From positions 12,472,006-12,536,005 of the forward strand of contig CM018052.1 in NCBI GenBank assembly GCA_008638375.1: DNA of 64,000 nucleotides, written 5' to 3'. The DNA is from Nyssa sinensis. Lineage: Eukaryota; Streptophyta; Magnoliopsida; Cornales; Nyssaceae. Both the position numbers and the translations under genes were made by a program. Shown here in pieces: positions 33,198-44,148 of the stretch; within the stretch, counting starts at the first letter, position 1; every line of letters begins with the position of its first letter. The notes below the pieces were generated by a model. It was not told the origin of the DNA. It did no database searches and saw nothing but the letters and a program-made list of their open reading frames with translations.

Positions 33198-35192
33198 TTA
33201 AGCCTTATCCGAAGGGCCAGGATCCTCTGCCGAAGGAAGGTCGGTAGTCACAGCCTTCTTGCTCTAACCAGCACCAGACGAGGCAGGTCCAGGAGCAACA
33301 ATTGACGACACATCAAAGTCTGGGAACTTAGCCAGAAATCTAGTTTGGAAGCTCTCAAAACCAAATCGGATCAGTTCATCACCCATCTGGTCAACTTCCC
33401 CTCTCAATTCCGTCTCAGTCTCAGTCTTGGCATGGTCAACTACCTCCTGAACCTTCTGATCAAAGGTACTTCGGAGGTCGACCAACTCCACCTGAAGTCC
33501 TGCAACCTACCGAGCATAGATGTCCCTTTCAGACTCTGCCACGGAAAGATTGGTGCCAGCTTCCTTCAAACTCTCCTCGGCAGCCTGAACCTTGGATTGA
33601 GCTGTTCCAAGCTCTAACTTCACTTCGTCCAGCTCGGCCTTCAGTTTATCAGCCTCCATGAGGCTCATGGGAGTCACCATCAGAGTAGCTAAACTGTGCA
33701 TGCTCTGCACAACGCAAGGCAGACAAGTTAGATTGAACAAGCAAGCAAACAGAAAGGACAAGAAAAGCTTCAGAGGTTACCTTCATTTGGAGATTCATCA
33801 TCTCATTCATCAACTTTGCAAAGTGATCCCCCCTATACCGATGAGGGCCCTGGGCCCATATCTGGTCAAAGGCCTTCTTGGCGATTTGGTAGTCCGGCTC
33901 ATCAGACGGCTCGGACGGTACAGTAGGCGCCTTCCCCTTCCTAGTCCTTCTACTCAGAACGGCAAGTTCGGCCTCCTTCTCGGCTTCTGCAGGAGGCGGC
34001 TTGGGAGAGCCAGAAATCAACCTCCTCCTTTTTACTTGCAGAGGAGGCTCAAGCTCAACTTGGGAGGAAGCCTCCCCCTCCGCTTGGGCTTCCACCTCTG
34101 TCCATTTCGACGTCAGCCTTTTCTTGAGCTCTTCATTACGAGCAGCCATCAAGTTCTCCGGAGTAATAATAACAGTGTGAGCCCGGTTGGAAGTCGAGAG
34201 AAGCATGCGGTACTGATCTCGGAGCACGTTGGTAAACTCAGATCTCCTCCAAGCACTCTTGACTGCACATAAACAAGAAATGGCATATCAGATTATCAGT
34301 TCGGAAGGCACAACGAAGCTAAAACAAACTTAAGGAAATAAACCTCACCCTTATGACCCGTGGTACGAGGGAATATCGAGACATCACCATCCTGGAAGTC
34401 TTCATGCTCCCATCCTCCTCCAACAAAGAAGTACCAATTCTTCCACGTTTTATTAGAAGTGGGAACGGAGGACAGGGGTTGGAACCCCTTCTCAAAGGAC
34501 ATGTAAAAAAGGCCTTCGGCCTTCTTAAACTTCAGATCCATATTACTAGGGATCAGATCCATGGACACATCTACCTCATTTTTATGCCCTAACACTACAA
34601 ACCCTAAAAGTTGCCGCCAACTATTGAGATTAAGGTCGGCATGGCAGAGCTTATACCAACAGAAGAATTGCCTAACTAAATCAGGCAACGGAAGTCTCAA
34701 ACCCATTTCAAACCAGGCAAGATAAACACATATCTCCCCGGCTTCAACATTATGGGGACGATCCATTGGGCCTGGTACTCTACAAGTCACATTTGAGGGA
34801 AAATTATACTTCACCCTCCATTCGTTTAGCAGGCTTTGGGTAACAGCACTCTCGCCCTCTTCTCTGTGGGAAGACCTGCCAGAGGTCTCCCCAGCCCTGT
34901 CTCGGGGCTCTATGAAAGCATCGACTATCCTAGTCTCAGGACTAGGGGGAGGCTCAACAGACCTCTCCCCAGCATCTTCGGGGGCAAGGTCACCTACATT
35001 CTCCAAAGAAGGTGGCATAGCCATCTTAGAGGGATTTCTTACCCCCTCACTAACATTTGAGGATTCAAGAGGAGTAGACGTTACTCCCAGACTTAAAAAG
35101 GAAGAAGCAAAAGAAGAGGAAAGATCGGTCGAACCTGTTATAAGCCAGAGCCTCAGAAAACTAGTGTTCTTCGAGGTCGCACAAACCAACAA
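33198..35192 (-). pseudogene. spliced antisense gene of the Tat element (putative plant 'gypsy-type transposon' protein family)
   Basis: Three minus-strand exons fit one protein of about 610 residues. Exon 1 (35192-34349) ends ...TTGHK. The first intron is GT 34348 to AG 34263. Exon 2 (34262-33781) continues in phase as VKSAWRRSEFTNVLRDQ and ends NLQMK. The second intron is GT 33780 to AG 33705. Exon 3 (33704-33198) starts SMHSLATLMV. Exon 1 contains EWRVKYNFPSNVTCRVPGP, then EICVYLAWFEMGLRLPLP and SWRQLLGFVVL, the pattern I recall for the 'putative gypsy type transposon' family (Pfam Transposase_28). Exon 2 is charged with a KRRR run. Exon 3 is a coiled coil (ADKLKAELDEVKLELGTAQS). Exon 3 has two in-frame stops. 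The true start is unclear: the frame opens at a TTG, and the first ATG in it is at 35024. Function unknown. Confidence 0.75.
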
Positions 35193-35257
35193 TGGCGGAC
35201 AAGATCTTCTAGCACAGTGAAAATGATGGGGAAAAGGTCATTTCAAATCTCACCCTG

Positions 35258-35265
35258 TATTTATA
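35258..35265 (-). promoter_or_regulatory. TATA box candidate for the antisense gene
   Basis: TATAAATA on the minus strand, about 65 bp upstream of the antisense open frame and inside the element rather than in the LTR, suggesting that the antisense gene has its own promoter. Confidence 0.5.
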
Positions 35266-35498
35266 AGCGCAGCATCAGAGGGGACCCACCAAGCCCAAAC
35301 GCCATGACGGTTTGGAACAATGATGACGTTGAGAAACCCAACCATCGGCCCAGTACAATGATGGCCTTAAAAAAACCCAATCTCCGGCTGCGCAATAAAT
35401 GATGCCCCAACAGTCGCCTTGAAAGACGAACAGACAGGATACATGACTCTCCAAAAAAGGCTTAGCCCTAGTTGCTTGTTAGCATCAAACTCAGACTT

Positions 35499-35510
35499 GG
35501 GAGGGGGGAG
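35499..35510 (+). promoter_or_regulatory. polypurine tract of the Tat element
   Basis: GGGAGGGGGGAG, four bases (TAAC) before the TGATATACC start of the 3' LTR. It primes plus-strand synthesis. Confidence 0.9.
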
Positions 35511-35514
35511 TAAC

Positions 35515-36146
35515 TGATATACCATAAAAGAGCAGACCAATCAGCACTTGACACGTATGCCTATGAATCCAGCTCACGCTCGACTAACTCAGCTCACGCT
35601 CAGCTAACTCAGCTCACGCTCAGCCAAATGCTAAGCGCTCGAACATTCAAAACAGGATGAAAGATCGAAAGTAGCCAAGCATATGCCTCCAAAGCACATA
35701 AATATCCGGATAAGGATCTCAGAGTTAATTATAGGGATCCAGACCAACACTCCAGACCTCGTCACCGCCTTAGCAGTTGCCGAGCAGGGAATAAGGAAAC
35801 CGTCTTCAATATGAAAACAGTCTTCAACAAGAAAACTACTATCTATGATTATCTCCATGCAATACTCCACAAGGTAACTGCAATCTCCGATGATCAAATC
35901 CCTATATTCATGGCTCCGAATCCTAATCAACTTAGGAAGGCCACGATCTATAAATCAAACCCTAAAGGTACGCTTTATTTTCATGCTCATTCTTTGGCTT
36001 TCAATACAGTCTTTCAATTCCATTTACTTACTTAAGCATCGGAGCGGCTACCGCCGGAGCCAATCTGGTGGTCCTCTGATCATCTTTTTGAGTGTTCTAC
36101 AGGTCGCGGAGCCCACACTTGTTGTGAGTCGAAAAGTGCAGCATCA
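35515..36146 (+). repeat. 3' LTR of the Tat element
   Basis: 632 bp. It is 39 bp longer than the 5' LTR because the unit 'agctcacgctcagctaactc' is present in about two extra copies at 35571-35625. Confidence 0.95.
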
Positions 36147-36816
36147 ATATATATATATATATATATATATAAACAAAAACAAGGAAAAGCTTAAAGCTTC
36201 TAGAGCACGGAAGAGAGTTAGTACTCTATTCAAAAAAGCAACAGAAGCTGCTAGAAGAGGGTGGAGGTGCAGTAGAGGGACGAAAGTGCAGAGGAGATCG
36301 CCCATTTGTGAGCGAACGTGGATGAGTTGAAGAATCCAAAAATGAATGGTTCAGATCAGGACAATAGTGCGAATCAGTCATTGAAGAGGAACAGTGCCTC
36401 ATTTGGTTGAATCTCTGTATGTATTCAGACTTTTAGTCTAACGACTGGTCCATGGAAGCCGTAGACTTTGCCAGTATGCTATAGGGTAAGGTACAGAATA
36501 AGATGACAGTTCACTCTGATTTAGTTCTATTGAAGGTTTTGATTTTCACAAGTAACTTGAACTGAAGTGTTTCACATTGGGCAAGTATGGGAGTTCCTTG
36601 GTGCTGGAATTCAATTCGAAGGTCTTGGGTATGGGCAGTTCAGTTTTTGTGGACTGTTTGCAGATTATTGGAAGGGTTCATGTGGTTTGGCTGTGAGGCT
36701 ATGTAGAATTGAAGTTCCTAAGGTGGAGAACCCGAGTGTGTTTTGTGAGACCATTGAGTTAATGTTTGACGAAGACTTTCTTTATTTTCAAATCCATTCA
36801 CAAAGAAGTTGCAGAT

Positions 36817-37025
36817 ATGGTTAGCTCCAAACCCAGAACCGGAGGAGAGAGCATAACCTGCGACTTCTGCAATGAGCAGATTGTGGTTCTTTACTGCCAA
36901 GCCGATTCTGCCAAGCTTTGTTGTTCTACGACCAACACGTCTACTCCGCCAACGCTCTCTCTTGTAAGCACCTCCGCTTGCAGATCTGTAATAATTGCAG
37001 TTCCACCATTTATATGTGTGTGTAG
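36817..37025 (+). pseudogene. captured B-box zinc-finger gene fragment, copy B
   Basis: Partner of copy A in LTR M-2. It starts MVSSKPRTGGESIT, keeps the cysteine pair CDFC that copy A lost, then VVLYCQADSAKLC. The frame shifts at the same missing T, after which the second phase reads DQHVHSANALS and ends at TAG 37023. In this copy the cysteine before DQHVH is Tyr and CDNC has become CNNC. The two copies therefore decayed separately after sharing the frameshift. The upstream 200 bp are also shared and could be the 5' leader of the captured gene. Confidence 0.83.
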
Positions 37026-38534
37026 GCAGAAGTAAGAAGATTAAGAAGTATAGGCAGTAGAAGTTTAAAGCAAAGAAAAAGAGAGAGAGAGAGAGGGGAA
37101 CTAAAACAAGGAGAGTGGCAGCAGTAGCGGCAATGGTGGTGGAAGACAGGGTCTCATGGCAGACAGGTTCTGTTGCTATCTCTTCTCTTCCATTTTGGTT
37201 GTTGAGAAAACTAAAGGAAAGGAAAGCTAGAGTTTGAATTCTGAATTGGGATTTTGATGTGATTTTAGTGCTGTTGTTACTGTCTGTTTTGTTTAGTAAG
37301 AAAATAGAGGAAAGGAAAATAAAACTAAATTTTGAGTTTTATGTTTAAAATGTTCTATGGATTTTTGAAAAAAATGGACAAAGTTGCTGTTATATCAGAA
37401 TTATACTAGTGATCTTTTAAATTTTGGCTTGACTACTAAGCAAACAAATCTGAGATACCGAAGCTGATTGTGATGCTGTTGATTTTAAGATGCATGTGTA
37501 GTGCTAGAAAACTGACCAGCATGTGAGATGTTGAGCCATTGCTACTATCAAATGTCAATTGAAGGTTTTGAGAGATATGTTGTTATGTGATTGTGGCCAG
37601 TATCTGAAATTTAGCAGCTGGTATTGGTGGAGGGAATTGTGTAAGCAGCAATTGCCATAACAGTCAATTATGCAAGTGGTAGTTCCGGCTGGGCTTTAGT
37701 GGTGGCTTGGGTGGAAGCAAAAATCCCATAAGGAAGATATGGGAATTTGATGTGCTGCTTCACGAACTCCATGGACAACTCTTGAGGCAGATTTTGGGGA
37801 CAATAATTGGGAGAACTTCTTCTTAAAAAGGTACTTTCATTCTTTAATAATATTGTAGCTTATGAATATAACTTGTGGCTTCTGCATATAACTATTAAAA
37901 CTGTGGGCATCAGCATATAGGTTCCAGACTTGAAGGCTTCATCAAATGACTTAGATTATAATCTGGATAGCTACTAAGCCTAATTAAAGGATGTAATAGC
38001 CTCAGATAAAACCCAATGAGATGGTAATAGGCTATTAGGCAATCTTTGGTAATCCGATAGACGCCTAAGATGATGAATAAGTCATAAATTGTTAAATTCT
38101 GATATGTCTGTGATTAATGATGATTATTCAGGATGATAATTATTCAGGACATGCATGGAGGTGGCTAACGTATCTAGAGGATATCTGCGAATGGAGATAA
38201 GCATAAGTTTGTGAGTAGCTCGGAATCCTAACTTGGTGTATATTTTTGTATTATTTAGATTCATATACTGTATTGCTTTATTTGCTAAACTATTTTATGC
38301 ACTGTACTGTTTTGATGCATATGCTTTCATGCATACTCTTTGTACTGCATTACATGCGGCATGATCCTATACTATCCTACTTCTGATCTATCTTGTTACG
38401 ATTTTGTTCGGGTCTATTTTGTTCTATTATACGCCATTTGGGGTCTGTTCTGATTCTATTTTGAGATGTTGAGTCTACTCTAGGCCCACCACAAAATTGA
38501 GTACACTAGAGGATAGATGGCTAGATAAGAGGCG

Positions 38535-38772
38535 GGACAGAGAAGATACAGATGATTAAGCAGTGTCTGTTGACAGCACAAAGCAGCCAAAAGAGTTATG
38601 TCTGATCTCTGTCATTCCCCTGTCGGCCTCCCAGGTTGACAGGATGCTCCTGTTGTGCTGGTTCATTTGTACTAGCCTGATTTATAAGTAGAGCCTCTAT
38701 GACTCTTTCCATAAGGCGCTCCAATCTTTCTATTCGATTTATTGCTATTGGAGTACTTCTGGTGTTAACCAT
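38535..38772 (-). pseudogene. gag N-terminal scrap of element R1
   Basis: From an ATG at 38772 the minus strand reads MVNTRSTPIAINRIERLERL and continues for about 50 codons to a stop after GNDRDQT. It aligns in position and style with the gag start of R2 (VHARSTVMAAVRTNK) and with typical chromovirus gag N-termini. It breaks off at the junction with LTR M-2 at about 38530. Its leader (38773-38968) is similar to 43642-43800 and contains a degenerate initiator-Met primer site (38953-38964). Confidence 0.7.
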
Positions 38773-39235
38773 TTACTACAAAAGATGAATGGTCCGCATT
38801 TAAGTAAGAGTCTAACCACAATGACATAGTGGTCAACATTTAAATAAAAGTCCAACATAGTGGTTAGGCGCTATTTATTGACCAACCTTTAGACTCGATA
38901 GTCTTAGTACTGTAATCTTAATCTCCCATAAACCACTAGAACCTAGGGCTCTGCTCTAATACCTAGCCTGTCACAACTTGAAACCCACCCTCTACGAATT
39001 TGGGATTGCGGGGCCGACCCTCAGGCCGTCCCTATAATTTCTTTTAACTGGATCAGTGATAATAATGTGTAGATAAACAATTAAATAGCGGAAGTCATAA
39101 TAAGGTTTTATAGATAAAAAAACACCAAAATATACATCACCCCCACAGTGTGGACACACGGGAGAGCTAAGACAGTACTAATAATTTTCTATTACATTTT
39201 ATAAAAAATATCCACTATTGCTTGCAGCGTCCTTT

Positions 39236-40230
39236 CTTGAAATAAATGTATAAATTTGAAATAAGCTAACTAAGCTCAGTAAGTAAATTCCCTTTGCTCT
39301 GCCATGGGTCAAGGTCAGTATAGAAAATAGCATAATCCAAGACATGCAAGGATATGATAACATGATAGCTAGTCAAGAAATAGAATGTCACAATAGCCAA
39401 TCAAGAAATAGAATGTCACAATATCCAGTCAAGAAATAGAACGTCACGATAGTAAATCAAGAAATAGAATGTCACAATAGCCAATTAAGAAAAGTGTGAA
39501 ACCATAGAAATGACCCTTAGGTCAAAGGCATATCCCATAACGGTAAAATAAGTGAATATCAAATGATACAAGGTACATAGATCATCAATAGGGATCTGGC
39601 CTAAACAATAGTCATATTGCTACATTCATAAGATAGCCAATCATAAGCCAATGGATAAGCTTGCAAAACATATTGTCATTCATAAGGAAAATATGAACAT
39701 CCTATGAGTTCAATAAGAGATATGATATCAAACATAACATAGTCTTTTTAGGGTTTGGCATACCCTCAATCTTTTAGGGCCCGACATACCCTCGGTCTTT
39801 TAGGGCCTGGTATACCCTTAGTATTTTGCGTATATTACGCCATATATCCTTCATGAACTTTGACTCGTAGGTCCAATAATAACATCAGAGGGACGTTGTA
39901 ACTGAGCACAACTTCGAGTACTCATAATATATCATGATCATCATAATTCCATAAAGAGTGTACATATATGTGGAATAACATTTTTCTCAGCAGTGAGAAC
40001 ATAGAAATTTTCCTTTCAAGGCATGGTACAAAGTGTACAAGCAATCATGATCAAGATATAACATTCAAATTCTCAATAATTTTCACAAGATAGAACAAGC
40101 ATCAAATTGTCGAATCAATAAGGATCAGATATATATATATATATATAGGAGTACAAATTTGACAGTATAAAGGAATAACATTATGACATGGCTAAGAATT
40201 ACCACATGTAAGAGTTCGGGTTTTACTTAC
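39236..40230 (-). other. predicted LTR intron, LTR R1
   Basis: Minus-strand donor TTTAAAG|GTAAGTAAAACC, a near-perfect plant donor, and acceptor TTTATTTCAAG|AAAGG at 39236, preceded by the ACTTACTGAGCTTAG block. Confidence 0.5.
39368..39490. repeat. ~29-bp tandem repeat in LTR R1
   Basis: Four to five copies of 'tcaagaaatagaatgtcaca' plus a short spacer, inside the predicted intron. A second short array (about 28 bp, three copies of 'ttttagggcc.g.ataccct') follows at 39748-39825. Confidence 0.85.
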
Positions 40231-40701
40231 CTTTAAAATAGTTCTTTCTCCTTCAATAGGAAATTAGATCACCTTTTCTTTCCCTTTCGAAGTTCCTGTT
40301 AATCAAGAAACATTTCTTAGTTCAATGCTACGTATAGCCTAATCCTCTAGAACTAGACAATATTATATATCAACATTTTAAGTATATTATTTGGTAAAAC
40401 GGATTCCACCATTGAGTCCGGAACGTCGAAGAAAGTCAATTTAGGCTTTTACGGGCTTCAATTTGGCTTTGGGTACTACTAAGGGCAAAATGGTAATTTT
40501 GTATTTTACGTGTCTTAATTTTTTTAGACTTAATTTCACAAATCAGACTCCATCGTTTAGTCTGGAATGCCCAAAATAGTAAGGATACACTGTCCCTTTA
40601 TTCTATTTGGACATTGGAGTTATTTTACAAATTAAATTAATTTAATTATACTATTTTATATTATATATATATATATATATATTGAGGGAGTATTTTCAAT
40701 A

Positions 40702-40835
40702 AGGTGCCTCAATGGCAAAGTGGCTTGGCCACTTTGGTTAGGTGCCTCCCACGCACATGGTCATGGTTCGAATCTCAAGGGCAACAACCCTTTCTTTTTT
40801 TTTTTTTTTCTTTTTTTCTTTTTTTTCTGATTTTC
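40702..40835 (+). repeat. tRNA-derived SINE-like insert in LTR R1 (antisense to the LTR)
   Basis: An A-box-like TGGCAAAGTGG (40713-40723) and a B-box-like GGTTCGAATC (40765-40774) stand at tRNA-like spacing. They are followed by a small hairpin (AAGGG...CCCTT, 40777-40792) and a long T-rich tail. The layout is that of a Pol III-transcribed tRNA-derived retroposon or tRNA pseudogene. A related unit is at 51990-52092. No TSD could be identified. Confidence 0.55.
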
Positions 40836-41895
40836 CTAAAACCAAACAGTGGACAAGTCTTAAAACGCAGATAGCCTATCCCTATTCCAAACATGACTAT
40901 TAAATCAGATCTCTTAAACGTGTTTCCAAACAACTCTAATTTAATTTTTAAAATTAAAACAAAACTTTCTAATACGGTGTCGTTCTACTTAAACCATATG
41001 TACGATGGGTCGGGTCCCAACCCGAACCCAGATCCGACCTAAAACCGACCCAACCCTATTCATCTTCTTCCCCACTTCCAACGCAGAAGTTGCCCTTGTT
41101 ATAGGTTTTACTCAATTCCTAATTCGTGGAGTTCCAGAACTCCAATTTGTCTGATTTTTGTTCCTATGGACTCCTAGGATCATGGGGGTCATTTTAGAGT
41201 TGTTTTGGGGCATTGAGATGAGCTCAAGAGCTCGGTCGAGTGGCTATGGTGAGTTCTGAAAGTAACTTCATACATGCTTATTTTGCCATGAAAATGCATG
41301 GGGTTTGCTTTGTTACTCTTTTCTCTTCATGGAGGTTCTAACCTCGATCACCAAATGAGGTTTGGTGTTCATTTCATGGTGTTGGGTTTTTTGAATCGTG
41401 GCTGTAACTTGAAAATTGGAGGCCTTCTTTTGGGATTTTGGTTCGCGGTCTAGGTTTTTTAGAACCTTTGTTAGGTTTACTTTGCATTCCAAGCAATGGA
41501 TTAAAGCTCTATAGAGGTTGGTTCAGACTCACCTTGAAGGTGGTCATCAATGGCACTTTTCCTATTTTTCTCAATTTCTTGGGTCTTTCAGACCCTGTTT
41601 CTCTTCCTTAACTGTTATATATTAATGATAGAGTGTATATATACACTTTTGACTATAAAAATTGAACTAAATCTTTGAAGGTTTCTAGAGAGAAAAATAC
41701 ATTTTCTCTTGGTTTTCAACTGTAGTAGTTGTTTAGCTTCTCTATTTTCTTCCTTTCATATTTCTTATTCTCTCTATCTTTCTCTTTTATAAGGCATGCA
41801 CTGCCCATGCATATATATAGGTAGCACATATACACACATACACACACATACTAAAATATCCAACCCACTGCCTCTTTTCTCTCTCTCCCTATGGC

Positions 41896-41898
<3 letters not shown>

Positions 41899-41931
<33 letters not shown>
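41899..41931. repeat. (TC)n microsatellite
   Basis: Uninterrupted TC dinucleotides in the leader of LTR R1 (GA on the transcribed strand). Confidence 0.9.
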
Positions 41932-41938
<7 letters not shown>

Positions 41939-42307
41939 GATATTTTCTTTTTCTTTTCCTTTTCTTTTCCTTTTTGTTTGACCATATATATATATATATA
42001 TTTATATTATATAAACAGATATACAGTTGACACACACAACACACACTGCACTTCAAGCATGTATATATATATATATATATATTACACACACTTATGTATA
42101 AAAATATATATATATATATATTAACTCTCATATATACATATATATATATATGCGTTTATATACATCCATTACTCTGTACCTGTATTATTCGAACACTCGG
42201 GGTTTTCGAAACTTAAAATGAACTATAAATTCAAACATCACAAAACGAACCCTAACGTTTCGGTATTACAGCAATTTCCTCGGTTTAATTTGGATCGGAA
42301 TATTACA

Positions 42308-43641
42308 CCACATATTTCTAATGGTATTAAATCAGCAGTTAGTTGGGTGTCATTAATTTTTATCTCACAAGATTTATTTGCCACAATTCTCAATAGTGAT
42401 TCCCCATAGGGAATTGAAACATATAATAAGTGATCTAAGGGTTCAGACATTGAATTTAACCTAAAAAAAATTATGGGAGATATGAATGAATGAGTAAAAC
42501 CAGAATCAAATAGGACGTATGCCGGGTGTGAGCAAACGGAAAGGGTACCTGAGAGCATTGAGGTAGTGGCTTTGACATCTCTAGGTATCAATGAGAAAAC
42601 TCTTCTAAGGCATTGCTGATCCTTTCTTGCTCCTTCACTCCTTGTTTGGGGCTTCGCCATAGAGGCTGATGCAGTCGGCGCGGAACTAGTCTTGGTCTTG
42701 TTTCTCTTAGGACAATTCTTCACATTATGCCTGGTCTAGCCATAACCAAAGCAAGTATTATTGTTTTTATAGCACTACCCCTTATGAACCTTTTGACAAT
42801 CAGGGCATTTGGTAGCTCCCCCACTATTCTAATTAGAATTTCCTTAATTAGACCCCGATCCAGTATTATGTGATCTGGCACTTGACTTGAACGATGAGGA
42901 ACCCTTTCTTTTATCTCGATTTCCACCCAATTTCTGATTTCCCCTTCTTTTAGCAAACTCTTTTCCACTGCGTTCAATAATCTTGGTGGTTGCTACAATG
43001 TCATTGTAGGTGGCCAACCATTGGGGCTTGAACCTATCCTTGATTGCCTATCTCAAACTATTCTCAAATTTCTGGGCCTTCAAATTCTCATTATTGATAA
43101 CATTCGGAGAAAACCTGGCCAACTCAATAAACTTGGCCACATATTCTACCACCGTCATGTCGCTATATTGTCAGACCAAAAATTTGGCAATCTTTTGATC
43201 CTTGACTTTTTGTGTGAAGTACTTTTCATTAAAAAATTCGATAAAGCATTGCCAATTCATATGGGGCTCCCGTGCTTTTTCCAATAACCATTATTTATGG
43301 GAATCCCTTTTAAAGATATATGCAACATAAACCAATTTCTATTCTTCAGTGCAGGGAAAAATTCAGAAGATCCAATTCATTTTCATTAACCATTCCTTAG
43401 CTATCGTAAAGTCCCTAGTCCCCTCAAATGTAGGCGATTTCAGATCCCGAAACTGATTTTAATGGTGCAATTGATCTCTATTGTCTTTTTGGAAAACCCC
43501 ACGATTGTTGTGGAAATGACGCCTATTATTTTCAGCCCCATCTCCCTGGGCTCCCAACATAGCCTCCACAATTCATTCTAGAATGCACTCAACCTTGTTT
43601 GTTCGGACTGCTGCCATTACCGTACTTCTAGCATGGACCAT
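42308..43641 (-). pseudogene. gag-protease fragment of element R2 (Del/Tekay-type)
   Basis: Starting at the ATG at 43641 the minus strand encodes gag, with several stops and frame changes: FRDLKSPTFEGT, EWLMKMNWIF, RDSHKWW, EYVAKFIEFARFSPN, then a basic region and a CCHC-like knuckle around CPDCQKVHKG and CFGYG..RHNVKNCP (about 42720-42800). The protease follows, RRVFSLIPRDV, LSVCSHPAYVLFDSGFTHSF (DSG catalytic triplet), and ends at LIPLEICG. There the sequence meets the outer end of LTR R1, so protease is cut and RT and integrase are absent. The order 5' LTR - leader - gag - pro is intact on the R2 side. Confidence 0.85.
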
Positions 43642-43800
43642 TCACTACAAAAGATAATATACAAAACTCAAGTCATCGTCTAGTTCTTATATTACGTTTT
43701 ACAACTTTACTCATCGACTTGATACTTAAAGTTGTTATTCCTAGTACCCTAGTCTTAGTCTCCCCCGAACCACTAGAACCTGGACGCTTTGATACAAAGC
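43642..43800 (-). other. leader of element R2
   Basis: About 160 bp between the gag start and LTR R2, similar to 38773-38968. The primer-site position carries TTGTATCAAAGC, a degenerate form of TGGTATCAGAGC (43787-43798). Confidence 0.6.
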
Positions 43801-44148
43801 TATTACAACCTGAAATCCACCCTCTGTAGATTATGGGACGTGAACGAACCTTAGGCCGTACTTAACCAAAATTATTTGAAATTAACTAATAACTATGCCA
43901 AACTTAGTTAGATACATAGTAATGTTTTGATAAGGTTTACATACAACAATTATAGTGCAACTTATAATAACAGGCCATTTAAAAAATTGTCCCCAAGACG
44001 TGGACTTATGGGAGAAACCTACAATGTTCTTAATCTGTTATAGCAAAACATACAATAGTCCTTTCATTATATGCAAAAGACGCATCCGTGAGAAAAATGT
44101 AACGCTTGCAGATGGTACGCACTCTACTTTCTTTCTACCACGTCCTCT

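Larger units (their letters stand above)
24487..36146 (+). mobile_element. Ty3/gypsy Tat (Retand-like) retrotransposon, inactivated, nested in LTR M-2
   Basis: The 11.66-kb element has LTRs of 593 and 632 bp, both TGATATACC...GCAGCATCA, a GGCGCC-type primer site, gag-pro-RT-RNaseH-second RNaseH-integrase in one ancestral frame, a 61-bp tandem array, antisense genes and a polypurine tract. It inserted into a (TA)n tract about 40 bp after the TATA box of LTR M-2; the flanking ATATA on both sides is compatible with a 5-bp TSD but is uninformative there. By eye the LTRs differ at about 20 sites in the last roughly 430 bp, mainly transitions. Many stop codons and at least two frameshifts make it non-autonomous. 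Confidence 0.95.
23675..38530 (+). repeat. LTR M-2 (second LTR of element M), interrupted by the Tat element
   Basis: It starts TGTAATACCGTGAAAATC right after the polypurine tract. It runs 23675-24486 and 36152-38530 and aligns with M-1 from 'ttatttttcgaagatatg' to 'gaggatagatggcta'. The last roughly 0.9 kb are missing: near 38530 the sequence changes abruptly to a minus-strand gag scrap of R1, so a deletion or rearrangement fused the two. It contains TATAAATA at 24444 and the second B-box fragment. Confidence 0.8.
38969..42307 (-). repeat. 5' LTR of element R1
   Basis: Plus-strand start TGTCACAACTTGAAACCC at 38969 and end GGATCGGAATATTACA at 42307, about 3.34 kb. An alternative outer end at 42270 (CGGTATTACA) is possible. 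In minus-strand sense: TATAAAA at 41785-41791, (TC)n, an ACCCGAACCC patch (41010-41060), a tRNA-like insert, two copies of the roughly 150-bp module (40380-40600), donor AAAG|GTAAGTAAAA at 40230, short tandem repeats, and an acceptor at 39236. It cuts the protease gene of R2, so it is younger than R2. Confidence 0.75.

Noticed and set aside
33658..34272. 204-codon plus-strand frame inside the Tat 3' region.
   Set aside because: It is the shadow of exons 2-3 of the antisense gene, which has conserved splice sites and recognisable composition.
8901..38530. The two long similar stretches (8901-11998 and 23739-38530) as a segmental duplication of a host locus with a BBX gene.
   Set aside because: The second copy starts with TGTAATACC after a polypurine tract, and the first ends at a primer-binding site, so they are the two LTRs of one element.
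40702..40800. A functional tRNA gene.
   Set aside because: The A- and B-box motifs are present, but I could not fold a convincing cloverleaf with acceptor stem and anticodon; a tRNA-derived retroposon fits better.
41889..42131. Frames rich in Tyr-Ile, Ser-Leu or His-Thr repeats (also near 6500, 7750, 7950, 24400, 48400, 61300).
   Set aside because: They are translations of (TA)n, (TC)n and (CA)n microsatellites and have no independent support.
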